DNA of 64,000 nucleotides, taken from contig JAHDBV010000015.1 in NCBI GenBank assembly GCA_020630195.1, positions 1-64,000 of the forward strand. The letters are read 5' to 3'. Below, in pieces: positions 1 to 9,599 of the stretch (its first letter is position 1; every line of letters begins with the position of its first letter). Both the position numbers and the translations under genes were made by a program. The stretch comes from Acidimicrobiales bacterium. GTDB lineage: Bacteria; Actinomycetota; Acidimicrobiia; Acidimicrobiales; SZUA-35. The notes beneath the pieces were generated by a model, which worked only from the letters and a program-made list of their open reading frames with translations, did not search any database and was not told the DNA's origin.

Positions 1-50
1 GCCGATGGTACTTGGGACGGGAGTCCCTGGGAGAGTAGGTCGCCGCCAGA
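1..50 (+). rRNA. rrf: 5S ribosomal RNA, 3' end only (gene truncated by window start)
   Basis: gccgatggtacttgggacgggagtccctgggagagtaggtcgccgccag matches the conserved actinobacterial 5S 3' part (CCGATGGTA...GGGAGAGTAGGTCGCCGCC), followed by a terminator hairpin. Confidence 0.9.
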
Positions 51-60
51 TTTCTCATTG

Positions 61-86
61 AAAGGGAGCCCTCCGGGGCTCCCTTT
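61..86 (+). terminator. rRNA operon intrinsic terminator
   Basis: Perfect 11-bp stem AAAGGGAGCCC-TCCG-GGGCTCCCTTT followed by cgtcgtttt. Confidence 0.85.
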
Positions 87-114
87 CGTCGTTTTCCCCT
101 CCTAGCCTGTCCGG

Positions 115-1200
115 ATGGCAGAGGACCGGCGTGGCCGTGACAGCGATCGAGGGCGCCGCGGCGCACCGTCGGGCGGCCGTTCGAGGAGCGGCGGTGCCGG
201 CTCCGGTGATCGGCGGCGCCGTGGCCCGGGTGGGTCGGGTGACGAACGCTCGGGTCGTCCGGCCGGCGGTCGGGGACGTGGTTCGTCGAGCTCACGAGGG
301 CGCGATGGAGACGGTTCGGGTCGTTCCGGGGATGGACGCCCCGGTGCAGGACCGCGACGCGGACGGGGGAACCCCGGCCGGAAGCCGGCCGCACCTCGAG
401 GTGAACGTCAGGGTCAGGGACGTGGTGGTCGTGATCGTCCGGCGAACGGCCCGCGCAAGCTGGGGCGGCGGCAGTTCGACATCGACGCCGTCGATCACGG
501 CGCCCACGACGAGGTGCAGTTCGAGCGAGTCGACGACGACGCACCGAGGCGGCCGGCGAAGAAGCGTGAACGTTCGTTCGCGCCCGAGATCGAGGCCGTG
601 AGCTTCGGCTCCGTGGCGCCGGACACGAAGCGCAAGCTGCAGCAGCGGCTGTCGTCCGCTGCGGATGACTTCCAACGGGAACGGTTCGGTGAAGCGAAGC
701 AGAAGCTCGCCTCGATCGAGCGGTTGGCACCCGATGTCCCCGAGGTCCTCGAGCTGAGCGGACTGACGAAGTACCGGCTCGGTGACTGGAAGGGCGCGAT
801 CGTCGACCTCGAGCGGTTCCGGCTGCTCACCGGCTCGGTGGAGCAGCACCCCGTCCTGGCCGACGCTCATCGTGCCCTCGGTCGCCACTCGCTCGTCGCC
901 GAGCTCTGGGCCGAGCTCGGGGCCGAGTCCCCGGAGCCCGGGTTGCTCGAAGAAGGACGACTCGTCGCCGCCGGGTCGCTCGCCGACCAGGGGCGACTCC
1001 AGGACGCCATCCGGATGTTGGAGAAGGCCCCGAAGGCCGGGAAGCGACCGCAGTTCCACCACCTCCGCCGCTGGTACATGCTCGCCGACTTGTACGAACG
1101 AGCCGGCGACGTCGTGACGGCGCGTCGACGGTTCACCGCGGTGGCCGAAGCCGATCCCTCGTTCGGCGATGCCGCCGAGCGGGCGGACGCACTGGGCTGA
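115..1200 (+). CDS. TPR-like protein with ~115-aa Arg/Gly/Ser-rich N-terminal low-complexity region
   Basis: 361-aa ORF; C-terminal TPR-like helices; TAGCCT -10 six nt before ATG; same neighbourhood as Rv1691. Confidence 0.7.
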   Translation: MAEDRRGRDSDRGRRGAPSGGRSRSGGAGSGDRRRRGPGGSGDERSGRPAGGRGRGSSSSRGRDGDGSGRSGDGRPGAGPRRGRGNPGRKPAAPRGERQGQGRGGRDRPANGPRKLGRRQFDIDAVDHGAHDEVQFERVDDDAPRRPAKKRERSFAPEIEAVSFGSVAPDTKRKLQQRLSSAADDFQRERFGEAKQKLASIERLAPDVPEVLELSGLTKYRLGDWKGAIVDLERFRLLTGSVEQHPVLADAHRALGRHSLVAELWAELGAESPEPGLLEEGRLVAAGSLADQGRLQDAIRMLEKAPKAGKRPQFHHLRRWYMLADLYERAGDVVTARRRFTAVAEADPSFGDAAERADALG

Positions 1201-1204
1201 TCCC

Positions 1205-1894
1205 GTGCCGGACGACGCCACCATGGAGATGCGGGCGAATGTCCAGCGTCTCGGTTCCTCCCGTCGGGCGCTGTGGTTCTACCGGACGGTGCAGCGCATC
1301 GTCCGGGTGACCGTGCTGCCGTTCGTGTCGGTGCGGGTCGAAGGGCGAGAGCGACTGGCCACGCCGGGCCCGGTGCTCGTCGCTCCCGTGCACCGGAGCC
1401 ACCTCGACACCGTGGTACTCGGCGGGCTCGGCGAGCGCCGCCTCCGGGCACTCGCCAAGGAATCGCTGTTCGCCAACCCCGTCTTCCGGTGGGTCATCGC
1501 CGCACTCGGCGCCTTCCCGACCCGCCGCGGCGAGGCCGACCTCGAGTCGATGCGTGCCGCGATCGACATCCTCAAGAACGACGAGATGATGATCGTGTTC
1601 CCGGAGGGGACCCGCCAGACCGGCGACGAGGTCGGGGAGTTGTTCGACGGCATCGCGTTCCTCGCCGCCAAGGCGGGAGCGAAGATCCTGCCCATCGGCA
1701 TCGACGGCACCGGCAACGTGCTCGGCCCGGGTTCGTCTCGCCCCGGCCGGCATCCCGTGGCCGTGGTCGTCGGGGAACCCCTCGACCCACCGCCGACGAG
1801 CCGACGCAAGGAGCTCGGGCCCTACATGGAGCTGCTCCGAACGGAGATCCAGGGGCTCCAGGATCGGGCGATCGAGCTCAACCGCAGCCGCTGA
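1205..1894 (+). CDS. 1-acyl-sn-glycerol-3-phosphate acyltransferase (PlsC family)
   Basis: [10 protein letters not shown] (HX4D) and [11 protein letters not shown] motifs. Confidence 0.85.
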   Translation: MPDDATMEMRANVQRLGSSRRALWFYRTVQRIVRVTVLPFVSVRVEGRERLATPGPVLVAPVHRSHLDTVVLGGLGERRLRALAKESLFANPVFRWVIAALGAFPTRRGEADLESMRAAIDILKNDEMMIVFPEGTRQTGDEVGELFDGIAFLAAKAGAKILPIGIDGTGNVLGPGSSRPGRHPVAVVVGEPLDPPPTSRRKELGPYMELLRTEIQGLQDRAIELNRSR

Positions 1895-2034
1895 CCGCCG
1901 GACCCGGCGGAGCGGAGATCCGCCCATCTGCGGGGGCGGGATGCACCTCGGCGCTCAGCGAAGTGCGTAGCCTGCCGATGAGAGCAGTGTTGCTCCGGCA
2001 TCCGTTCCACCCGCACGCATCAGAGGTTCCTGAC

Positions 2035-3084
2035 GTGGACATCGCAAAGCTCCTCGGCGACAACGCCGCCAATCTCCTCGAGCACGAGTGCTCGGGCATC
2101 TCCGCCGACCGGCTCCATCTGCCCGGCCCCGACTTCATCGAGCGGGTCTTCGAGCAGACCGATCGCACTCCGCAGGTGCTGCGCAGCCTGCAGAGCCTGT
2201 ACGACCACGGTCGCCTCGGTGGCACCGGGTACATCTCGATCCTTCCGGTCGACCAGGGCATCGAGCACTCGGCCGCGGCCTCGTTCTCGCCCAACCCGGA
2301 CTACTTCGATCCGGCCAAGATCGTCGAGCTCGCCGTCGAGGGTGGCTGCAATGCCGTCGCCTCGACCTTCGGTGTGCTCGCGATGACGAGCCGTCGCTGG
2401 GCCCACCGCATCCCGTTCATCGTGAAGATCAATCACAACGAGCTGCTCACCTACCCCGAGACGCACGACCAGATCATGTTCGGTTCGGTGCAGCAGGCCT
2501 GGGATCTCGGTGCCGCCGGTATCGGCGCCACCATCTACTTCGGCTCCGAGGACTCCAACCGGCAGATCCAGGAAGTCTCCGAGGCCTTCGCCCTCGCTCA
2601 CGAGCTCGGCATGTTCACCGTGCTGTGGTGCTACACCCGCAACTCGGGCTTCAAGAAGGACGGCACCGACTACCACGTGTCGGCCGACCTCACCTCGCAG
2701 GCCAACCACATCGGTGTCACGATCCAGGCCGACATCATCAAGCAGAAGCTGCCCGAGAACAACGGTGGCTACAACGCCGTCGGCTTCGGCAAGACCCACG
2801 ACATGGTCTACGACACCTACACCACCGAGAACCCGATCGATCTCACCCGTTGGCAGGTCGCGAACTGCTACATGGGTCGGGCCGGGCTCATCAACTCCGG
2901 TGGCGCCTCCGGTGGTGAGAGCGATCTCGCCGAGGCCGTCACCACCGCCGTGGTCAACAAGCGGGCCGGTGGCTCGGGCCTCATCCTCGGGCGGAAGGCG
3001 TTCCAGCGTCCGGTCGGCGAGGGTGTCGAACTGCTCAACGCCGTCCAGGACGTGTACCTGGACGACGCCGTGACGATCGCCTGA
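2035..3084 (+). CDS. fbaB: Class I fructose-bisphosphate aldolase, FbaB type
   Basis: Near full-length resemblance to E. coli FbaB ([58 protein letters not shown]). Start set at GTG 2035 by alignment with the FbaB N-terminus. Confidence 0.93.
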   Translation: MDIAKLLGDNAANLLEHECSGISADRLHLPGPDFIERVFEQTDRTPQVLRSLQSLYDHGRLGGTGYISILPVDQGIEHSAAASFSPNPDYFDPAKIVELAVEGGCNAVASTFGVLAMTSRRWAHRIPFIVKINHNELLTYPETHDQIMFGSVQQAWDLGAAGIGATIYFGSEDSNRQIQEVSEAFALAHELGMFTVLWCYTRNSGFKKDGTDYHVSADLTSQANHIGVTIQADIIKQKLPENNGGYNAVGFGKTHDMVYDTYTTENPIDLTRWQVANCYMGRAGLINSGGASGGESDLAEAVTTAVVNKRAGGSGLILGRKAFQRPVGEGVELLNAVQDVYLDDAVTIA

Positions 3085-3118
3085 TCGTCTCTCTTCCACA
3101 ACGCACACGTCGACGGTC

Positions 3119-3901
3119 GTGACCGCCTGGGTTCTCGATCTCGATGGTGTCCTCTGGCGAGGCGCCGTCGAGATCCCCGGGTCGGTTGCGGCCGTCAACG
3201 CGTTGCTGGGGCGTGGCGATCAGGTCCTGTTCGCCACGAACAACGCCTGGGCCGAACCCGGCACCCACGAAGCCCGCCTGGCGGCCATGGGCGTCGCCGA
3301 CACCGAGGGCCGGGCGATCACCTCGGCCCTCGCCGCCGCGTCGCTGGTCGATGCGGGGGAGCGGGCCGTCGTGCTCGGTGGGCCGGGGCTCCGCTCCGCG
3401 GTCGCCGCTCGCGGTGCCCAGGTGCTCGAGCTGGATCGAGCGCCGTCCGTCGAGGCGGCCGACGTCTGCCTCGTCGGTCTCGACAAGGACCTCTCCTACG
3501 CCCGCCTCGGTGCCGCGGTGCGCTCCGTGTTGGCCGGCGCCCGGCTGATCGCGTCGAACACCGACCCGACGTTCCCGACCGACACCGAGCCGCTCCCCGG
3601 GGCGGGGGCGGTCGTCGCCGCCGTCGAGCGGGCGACCGCGACGCTGGCAGTCGTGGCCGGGAAGCCGAACCGCCCGATGGCCGATCTGGCCCGGGCCCGG
3701 CTCGCCGCTCGCGGCGCCGACCTCGACGACCTCGTGATGGTCGGCGACCGACGGTCGACCGACGGGCGGTTCGCCGCCGAGCTCGGCGCCCGGTTCGTCC
3801 ACGTTCGCTCGGGCATCCGGGTCGACGACGGTGACCAGTCCGATGTCGCCGTGCATCGGGAGGTCGATGATCTGGCGGCGGCGGTGGCCGAACTCGGCTG
3901 A
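3119..3901 (+). CDS. HAD-superfamily hydrolase, NagD/phosphoglycolate-phosphatase-like
   Basis: LDLDGVLWRG, FATNNAW, GKPNRPM, VMVGDRRSTDG motifs. Confidence 0.85.
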   Translation: MTAWVLDLDGVLWRGAVEIPGSVAAVNALLGRGDQVLFATNNAWAEPGTHEARLAAMGVADTEGRAITSALAAASLVDAGERAVVLGGPGLRSAVAARGAQVLELDRAPSVEAADVCLVGLDKDLSYARLGAAVRSVLAGARLIASNTDPTFPTDTEPLPGAGAVVAAVERATATLAVVAGKPNRPMADLARARLAARGADLDDLVMVGDRRSTDGRFAAELGARFVHVRSGIRVDDGDQSDVAVHREVDDLAAAVAELG

Positions 3902-4041
3902 GGCTGCTCGACCGTCGTCCCGATGACGGCGGTGTCGTCGGTTCGTCACGAGCCGAGACCGATTCGTCACAGACCGTCGACGTCGCGTCGAAGCGGTGTC
4001 GGCGGACACGACGCACCACCCGGGCGGCCGAACATGGCGTC

Positions 4042-4560
4042 ATGAACATCGTGGCGGAGTGGGATCTGGTGGACGTCGCAGCAGCCGTGGCCGGCGAGGA
4101 GTGGGCACTGGCGGCACTCGCCGCCGCGCTCTGGCCGACCGTGCAGGCGGTCTGTCGGCGCAGTGTGGAGCGCGACGCGGCTCCCGACGTCGCCCAGGAC
4201 GCCATGGAGCGCATCGTCCGGTCGCTTCCCGGCTTCCGGAGTGACGGCTCGCTGGAGGGCTGGGCGCGCCGGGTCACCCGATCGGTCTGTGTCGACCACC
4301 TCCGTCGTCGACGGCGGCAGGAACGTCTGGCGGCGCGGATGGTCGGCGGCGAGGAAGGGGGCGACCTGCCGACCACGATCGGGGTCGAGAATCTGCTCGC
4401 CTGTCTCGACCCGGATCAGCGGGCGGCCTTCGCCGCCACGCAGCTGGCGGGTCTGACCTATGAGGAGGCGGCGGCCGAGGCGGGATGTGCGGTGGGCACG
4501 ATCCGCTCCCGTGTCGCTCGGGCCCGCGACCGGCTCCGGTTCGAGCTCGCCGACGGCTGA
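4042..4560 (+). CDS. ECF-type RNA polymerase sigma factor
   Basis: Sigma-70 region 2 (DVAQDAMERIVRSLPGFR...GWARRVTRSVCVDHLRR) and region 4 (LTYEEAAAEAGCAVGTIRSRVARARDRLR). Confidence 0.88.
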   Translation: MNIVAEWDLVDVAAAVAGEEWALAALAAALWPTVQAVCRRSVERDAAPDVAQDAMERIVRSLPGFRSDGSLEGWARRVTRSVCVDHLRRRRRQERLAARMVGGEEGGDLPTTIGVENLLACLDPDQRAAFAATQLAGLTYEEAAAEAGCAVGTIRSRVARARDRLRFELADG

Positions 4561-4570
4561 CGATCAGCCG
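4554..4570. terminator. Short hairpin spanning both convergent stop codons
   Basis: CGGCTGA-CGA-TCAGCCG; TGA of the sigma gene and the rhomboid stop are both in the stem. Confidence 0.5.
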
Positions 4571-5427
4571 GTGAAGGGCCCGTCGGTCCGGCGGAACCGG
4601 TCGCTCGGATGGGGGAGTGGACCCCGCCCGATGCCACCCGTGGAATCGAGGACGTCGACCTGGTCGGGCCGTGTCGGGCCGACTCGTTCGGGCCGGGTGA
4701 CCCGGATGACGCCGGCGATGAACAGGCCGAACACGAAGCCGGCGACGTGGGCCACCCAGGCCACGCGGCTGTCGCTCCCGGTGAAGAACTGGAAGACGAA
4801 CCAGACCAGGAGGTACCAGCGGGCGCGGATGTCGACGAGGGCGAACAGCGCGAAGGTGCGGATCGGCGCGTCCGGGAACCAGACCGCATAGGCGCCCATG
4901 ACCGCCGCGATCGCTCCCGACGCACCGACCAGCGGGATCGTGGATGACGGCTGGACCATCACGTGGCCGAGCGTGGCCACGACGCCGCCGACCAGGTAGA
5001 AGACCGTGAAGGGGATCGCCCCGAGCCGGTCCTCGATGTTGTTGCCGAAGATCCACAGGAACCACAGATTGCCGAGCAGGTGCATCAGGCTTCCGTGGAG
5101 GAAGATCGACGTGATCGCGGCGAGCCAGACGTTCTTGTCGGCGACGAAGGGGTCGTCCCCGTCGACGCAGGTGCCCGCGCCACGCAGCGTCGAGGTGATC
5201 TCCGCCGCGCTCAGGGCTTCGCCGGTGGTGAGCTCACACGGGATCACGGCCTGTTCGAAGGTGAACGCGGTCTGCTCGTCGATCGTCGGCAACTCGCCGC
5301 CGTCCACCGTCATCGGCTCGGAGAGCCCCTGCTGGGGGCCGAACCACGCGAAGGCGCAGAGTGCCAGGATCGCGAGGGTGACGATGGGGCGGCGTGTGGT
5401 CGGGTTCTCGTCTCGGAGCGGGAACAC
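4564..5427 (-). CDS. Rhomboid-family intramembrane serine protease
   Basis: HLLGNLWFLWIFGNNIEDRLG, GASGAIAAVMGAYAVWFP, AHVAGFVFGL; GTG 5427 chosen because TACCGT lies 6 nt upstream (ORF track start 5460). Confidence 0.88.
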   Translation of the reverse strand: MFPLRDENPTTRRPIVTLAILALCAFAWFGPQQGLSEPMTVDGGELPTIDEQTAFTFEQAVIPCELTTGEALSAAEITSTLRGAGTCVDGDDPFVADKNVWLAAITSIFLHGSLMHLLGNLWFLWIFGNNIEDRLGAIPFTVFYLVGGVVATLGHVMVQPSSTIPLVGASGAIAAVMGAYAVWFPDAPIRTFALFALVDIRARWYLLVWFVFQFFTGSDSRVAWVAHVAGFVFGLFIAGVIRVTRPERVGPTRPDQVDVLDSTGGIGRGPLPHPSDRFRRTDGPFTG

Positions 5428-5479
5428 GTCCCCACGGTAGGCGGATGCCGTGTGTGTCACAGATCACAGGTGCTAACTA

Positions 5480-5508
5480 TTGCAAGCATCTGCGTGCATC
5501 CGTATGAT
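5480..5508 (+). promoter_or_regulatory. Sigma-70-like promoter for the HBHA-like gene
   Basis: TTGCAA (5480-5485) - 17 bp - TATGAT (5503-5508), then 7 nt to ATG 5516. Confidence 0.7.
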
Positions 5509-5515
5509 GATCCAC

Positions 5516-6079
5516 ATGATCAACGCCGAAACCCTTCCCCCCGCCATCGGCTCCGCCCTCGATCAGGGTCGCAAGACCATCGACGAGTCCCGCGAGCAGT
5601 TCGAGGCGATCATCAAGCAGCTCGACGACGTCGTCCGCCCCCTCGTCGAGGCCCGCATCGCCGACGTGCAGTCGCTCCCCGCCCAGCTCGAGCAGGTCGT
5701 CGCGGATGCCCGCACCCAGGTCGCCGCCGTGCCCGGTCAGGTCGAGAAGGCCATGGCCGACGCCCGCACCCAGCTCGACGAGTTCCCGTCGCAGCTCGCG
5801 GCTGTGCCCTCGCAGCTCGCCGCTGTGCCCTCGCAGGTCGAGAAGGTCGTCGCGGACGCCCGCATCCAGCTCGTGGGGCTGACCCCGGCCACCAAGGCCG
5901 AGGTCGACGCCCTCACCGCCAAGGTCGATGCGCTCGCCTCGCCGGCCGAGAAGCCGGCCGCGAAGAAGCCCGCTGCGAAGAAGCCGGCCGCCAAGAAGGC
6001 CCCGGCCAAGAAGCCGGCCGCCAAGGCCCCCGCCGCCAAGAAGGCCCCGGCCAAGAAGGCCGCCACCACCAAGGCCTGA
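5516..6079 (+). CDS. Coiled-coil protein with Lys/Ala/Pro histone H1-like tail (HBHA/phasin-like)
   Basis: N-terminal amphipathic helix region, QLAAVPS repeats, C-terminal (K)KPAAKKPAAKKAPAKK tail; start refined by promoter position. Confidence 0.65.
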   Translation: MINAETLPPAIGSALDQGRKTIDESREQFEAIIKQLDDVVRPLVEARIADVQSLPAQLEQVVADARTQVAAVPGQVEKAMADARTQLDEFPSQLAAVPSQLAAVPSQVEKVVADARIQLVGLTPATKAEVDALTAKVDALASPAEKPAAKKPAAKKPAAKKAPAKKPAAKAPAAKKAPAKKAATTKA

Positions 6080-6131
6080 GCACCCCATCTCGTCGGTGTC
6101 GGTGTCGTCCCCCGCACCGGTCACCGACCAC

Positions 6132-6164
6132 CCGGTGCCCGACCCCTCGTGGGTCGGGCACCGG
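6132..6164 (+). terminator. Hairpin terminator downstream of HBHA-like gene
   Basis: Perfect 14-bp stem CCGGTGCCCGACCC-CTCGT-GGGTCGGGCACCGG; no U-tract. Confidence 0.7.
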
Positions 6165-6214
6165 CGCGTCCGGGCCCGGTTGTGGCCGAGGCCGGCACCG
6201 AGCAGGCTGGTCGC

Positions 6215-7027
6215 GTGACCCGTCGCCGTCTCGATGTCGAACTCGTCCGGCGTGGGCTCGCCCCGAGTCGCGAGGCGGCCCGGCGCCTGATCGAGGGCGG
6301 AGACGTGCTCGTCGGCGGATCCTCGGCGACGAAGCCGGCCCGCCAGGTCGACGGCGCCGAGGCCATCGAACTCGTCGCACCACCACCGCCGTTCGTCAGC
6401 CGGGCGGGTGGCAAGCTCGCCGCCGCGCTCGACCACTTCGGTGTCGATCCGTCCGGACGTCGGTGCCTCGACGCGGGGTCGTCGACCGGAGGGTTCACCG
6501 ACTGCCTGCTCCAGCGAGGCGCCACGACCGTGCTCGCCGTCGATGTGGGAACCCACCAGCTCCACGAGCGCATCCGCGCCGACGATCGGGTCGAGGTGCG
6601 TGAACAGACCGACATCCGGCGGGTCGAGGTCGGTGAAGTCGGGCGGTTCTCGCTCACCGTGACCGACGTGTCCTTCATCTCGCTCACCAAGGTGATGGAC
6701 GCGCTCACGCAGCTCACCGCTCAGGACGGCGAACTGCTCGTCCTCGTCAAGCCGCAGTTCGAGGCGGGCCGGGACGAGGCGTCGAAGGGGCGGGGCATCA
6801 TCACCGACCCGACGATCTGGCGACGGGTCCTCGGCGAGGTCGAAGCCGACGCTCGACAGCGTGGGGCTGCCATGCTGGGGGTCATGGTCTCCGCCGTCCC
6901 CGGCACGAACGGCAACGTCGAGTTCGTGATGCATCTGCGCCCCGACGGGGTGGATGCGCTCGACCCCGACGAGGTGCTCGAGTCGCTCGATGCCGTGGTG
7001 GCCGAGGCCCGGGAGGTCACGCCGTGA
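6215..7027 (+). CDS. tlyA: TlyA-family rRNA 2'-O-methyltransferase (S4 + FtsJ domains)
   Basis: S4 domain RRRLDVELVRRGLAPSREAARRLIEGGDVLV, CLDAGSSTGGFTDCLLQRGA, LVLVKPQFEAGR. Confidence 0.92.
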   Translation: MTRRRLDVELVRRGLAPSREAARRLIEGGDVLVGGSSATKPARQVDGAEAIELVAPPPPFVSRAGGKLAAALDHFGVDPSGRRCLDAGSSTGGFTDCLLQRGATTVLAVDVGTHQLHERIRADDRVEVREQTDIRRVEVGEVGRFSLTVTDVSFISLTKVMDALTQLTAQDGELLVLVKPQFEAGRDEASKGRGIITDPTIWRRVLGEVEADARQRGAAMLGVMVSAVPGTNGNVEFVMHLRPDGVDALDPDEVLESLDAVVAEAREVTP

Positions 7028-7890
7028 TGCAATCGCTCGGAATCACCGTGCACCACCATCGCCCGGAGGTCGTGCAGCTCGCCGCCCAGGCCATGGCCTG
7101 GGCCGGCGAGCGGAACGTCACGATCCACCTGCCCCACAGCGACGCCGAGCTGGTGGGCCGGCCCGACCTGGGTGTCGACGAGCTGGCCGTCCACGACGGT
7201 CGCCCGCTCGACGGCTGCCTCAGCCTCGGCGGCGACGGCACGATGCTGCGGACCACCGCCCTCGTCGCCGCCCACGGCGTGCCGGTCCTCGGGGTGAACG
7301 CCGGTCAGCTGGGCTACCTCACCGAGGTCGAGCCCGATCGTCTCGTCGAGACCCTCACCGCCTGGGAGGCCGGCGAGCTCCAGATCGAGGAGCGCATGCT
7401 GATCGAGGTCAGCGTCGCCTGTGCCGACGGCCCCGACCGGCGGCTCGGGCTGGCCCTCAACGAGGCCGTGGTCGAGCGTGGCGAATCCGGGCGCACCGTC
7501 CGCCTCGCCGTCGACATCGACGGCCGCTTCTCACCGACCTACCTCGCCGATGGCTTGATCATCGCCACCCCGACGGGCTCGACGGCGTACTCGATGTCGG
7601 CCGGTGGGCCCGTCGTCGCCCCCGACTTCGCCGCCCTGCTCGTCACCCCCGTCGCCGCGCACTCGGTGTTCGACCGCACCGTGGTCCTGAAGCCGGAGAC
7701 CGAGGTGGGCGTGCGCGTGGAGGGGTATCGCGGCGCGGTGGTCGTGGTCGACGGTGTGGTGGTGGGCCAGGTCGAGCCGGGTGACACCGTGGTGTGCCGC
7801 CGTGCGTCGGAGACCGCCCGCTTCGTCGTCGACGGCCCGCGGAACTTCTTCGAGGTGCTCCAGGACAAGTTCGGCCTCGGCGACCGCTGA
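7024..7890 (+). CDS. nadK: NAD(+) kinase
   Basis: SLGGDGTMLRTTALV, GVNAGQLGYLTE, NEAVVERG, TPTGSTAYSMSAGGP. Confidence 0.93.
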   Translation: MMQSLGITVHHHRPEVVQLAAQAMAWAGERNVTIHLPHSDAELVGRPDLGVDELAVHDGRPLDGCLSLGGDGTMLRTTALVAAHGVPVLGVNAGQLGYLTEVEPDRLVETLTAWEAGELQIEERMLIEVSVACADGPDRRLGLALNEAVVERGESGRTVRLAVDIDGRFSPTYLADGLIIATPTGSTAYSMSAGGPVVAPDFAALLVTPVAAHSVFDRTVVLKPETEVGVRVEGYRGAVVVVDGVVVGQVEPGDTVVCRRASETARFVVDGPRNFFEVLQDKFGLGDR

Positions 7891-8003
7891 ACCCCGTCCG
7901 GCCGGCTGTCGGTGGGGTTCGGTAGGTTGACGGTCTCGCCGTCACCCCGACGGCCGCGCACCCGATCCCCACCCTCCGTGGGATCCCGCCGGAGCCACAC
8001 GCC

Positions 8004-9599
8004 ATGCTGCACGAACTCGCCGTCTCGAACCTCGGCGTCATCGAACACCTCACGATCCGCCTCCCGCTCGGGATGATCGCGCTCACCGGGGAGACCGGGG
8101 CCGGCAAGACCCTCATCGTCGACGCCATCACCCTGCTCATGGGGGGACGGGCCGATCCGGGTCTGGTCCGACCCGGTGCCGAGGAGGCGGTGGTCGACGG
8201 CCGATTCGATCTCGACGGCGACGAGGTCGTCCTCACCCGGGTCGTGCCCTCCGACGGTCGGTCGCGTGCCTACGTCGACGGGCGGCCCGTCACCGCCGCC
8301 CGACTCGCCGAACTCGGTGCGCGGCTCGTCGATCTGCACGGTCAGCACGCCCACCAGTCACTGCTCGGGGTCGACGCGCAGCGGGCGGCGCTCGACGCGT
8401 TCGCCCGGGCCGATGCCGAACCGGTCGAGGCGGCACGGCGTCAGCTCGCCGCCGTCGACGCGGAGCTGGCCGAGCTGGGGGGCGACGAACGCTCCCGGGC
8501 CCGTGAGATCGATCTGCTCCGCTACCAGGTCGACGAGCTCGACGCCGCCGGTCTGGGCGCGGCCGACGAGGACGACCGTCTCGCCGAGACCGAGGACGAT
8601 CTCGCCGGTGCGGTCGATCACCAGGAAGCGGCCGGCCGGGTGAACGCGGCACTCACCGAGGACGACTCCCCGCGAGACGTCGTGGCCGGCCTCGTGGCGT
8701 CGCTTCACGACGGCCGGATCTTCCAACCCGTCGTCGAGCGGCTGAATGCGGCGCTCGTCGAGCTCGACGAGGCCGCCGATGCGGCGCGGGCGCTGCTCGA
8801 GTCGATCGAGCCCGACCCCGAGGCCCTCGAGCGGGTCCAGGCCCGTCGCCGTCAGCTGCGGGAACTGTGCCGCAAGTACGGCGACGATCTGGGCGCGGTG
8901 ATCACCGAGCACGCCCGTCTCCAGGCCGAGCTCGACGCCCTGCTCGGCCACGATGCCCGCGCCGCGGCCCTCGACGCCGCCCGGACCGACGCCGAGGCGG
9001 CACTGTCGGCCGCACGGGCGGTGCTCCGGGCCGAGCGGCTCGGTGCCGCCCCCGACCTCGCCGCCGCCATCCAGGCCTTCCTGCCGGATCTCGCGATGCC
9101 CCATGCCAGTGTCGGTGTCGACGTCGACGGCGCCGCGGGGGAGGAGGTCACCTTCCAGCTCGCCGCCAACCCGGGCTCCCCGCTCCAGCCGCTCAGCAAG
9201 GTGGCTTCCGGCGGCGAACTCGCCCGCACGATGCTCGCCTTGCGCAGCGTCCTGTCCGAAGCCCCGCCGATCCTCGTGTTCGACGAGGTCGATGCCGGGA
9301 TCGGTGGGCAGGCCGGCATCGCCGTCGGGCGGGCACTCGCCAAGCTCGGCGACCGCCATCAGATCCTCGTCGTCACCCACCTCGCCCAGGTCGCCGCCTT
9401 CGCCGATGCGCACCTCGCGGTGGTGAAGCGTCAGGGCTCGGACGACACGGTGTCGGAGGCCCGGTTGCTGGCCGACGACGAACGGCCGGTCGAACTCGCG
9501 AGAATGCTGTCGGGCCAGCCCGACTCGACGGCGGCCCGATCCCACGCCGACGAGCTCCTCGACGAAGCGGCGGCGCTTCGGGCGGAGGTCCGGTCATGA
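8004..9599 (+). CDS. recN: DNA repair protein RecN
   Basis: MLHELAVSNLGVIEHLTIRL, GETGAGKTLIVDAI, DLHGQHAHQSLL, KVASGGELARTMLALR, FDEVDAGIGGQAG. Confidence 0.94.
   Translation: MLHELAVSNLGVIEHLTIRLPLGMIALTGETGAGKTLIVDAITLLMGGRADPGLVRPGAEEAVVDGRFDLDGDEVVLTRVVPSDGRSRAYVDGRPVTAARLAELGARLVDLHGQHAHQSLLGVDAQRAALDAFARADAEPVEAARRQLAAVDAELAELGGDERSRAREIDLLRYQVDELDAAGLGAADEDDRLAETEDDLAGAVDHQEAAGRVNAALTEDDSPRDVVAGLVASLHDGRIFQPVVERLNAALVELDEAADAARALLESIEPDPEALERVQARRRQLRELCRKYGDDLGAVITEHARLQAELDALLGHDARAAALDAARTDAEAALSAARAVLRAERLGAAPDLAAAIQAFLPDLAMPHASVGVDVDGAAGEEVTFQLAANPGSPLQPLSKVASGGELARTMLALRSVLSEAPPILVFDEVDAGIGGQAGIAVGRALAKLGDRHQILVVTHLAQVAAFADAHLAVVKRQGSDDTVSEARLLADDERPVELARMLSGQPDSTAARSHADELLDEAAALRAEVRS

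Noticed and set aside
1273-2034. N-terminal extension of the fbaB ORF
   Set aside because: R/P-rich out-of-frame translation of plsC; FbaB homology begins at GTG 2035.
5940-6078. Repetitive aagaagcc/gccaagaag DNA as a possible VNTR or regulatory repeat
   Set aside because: Explained by the in-frame KPAAKK/KAPAKK protein tail; reported only as a protein feature.
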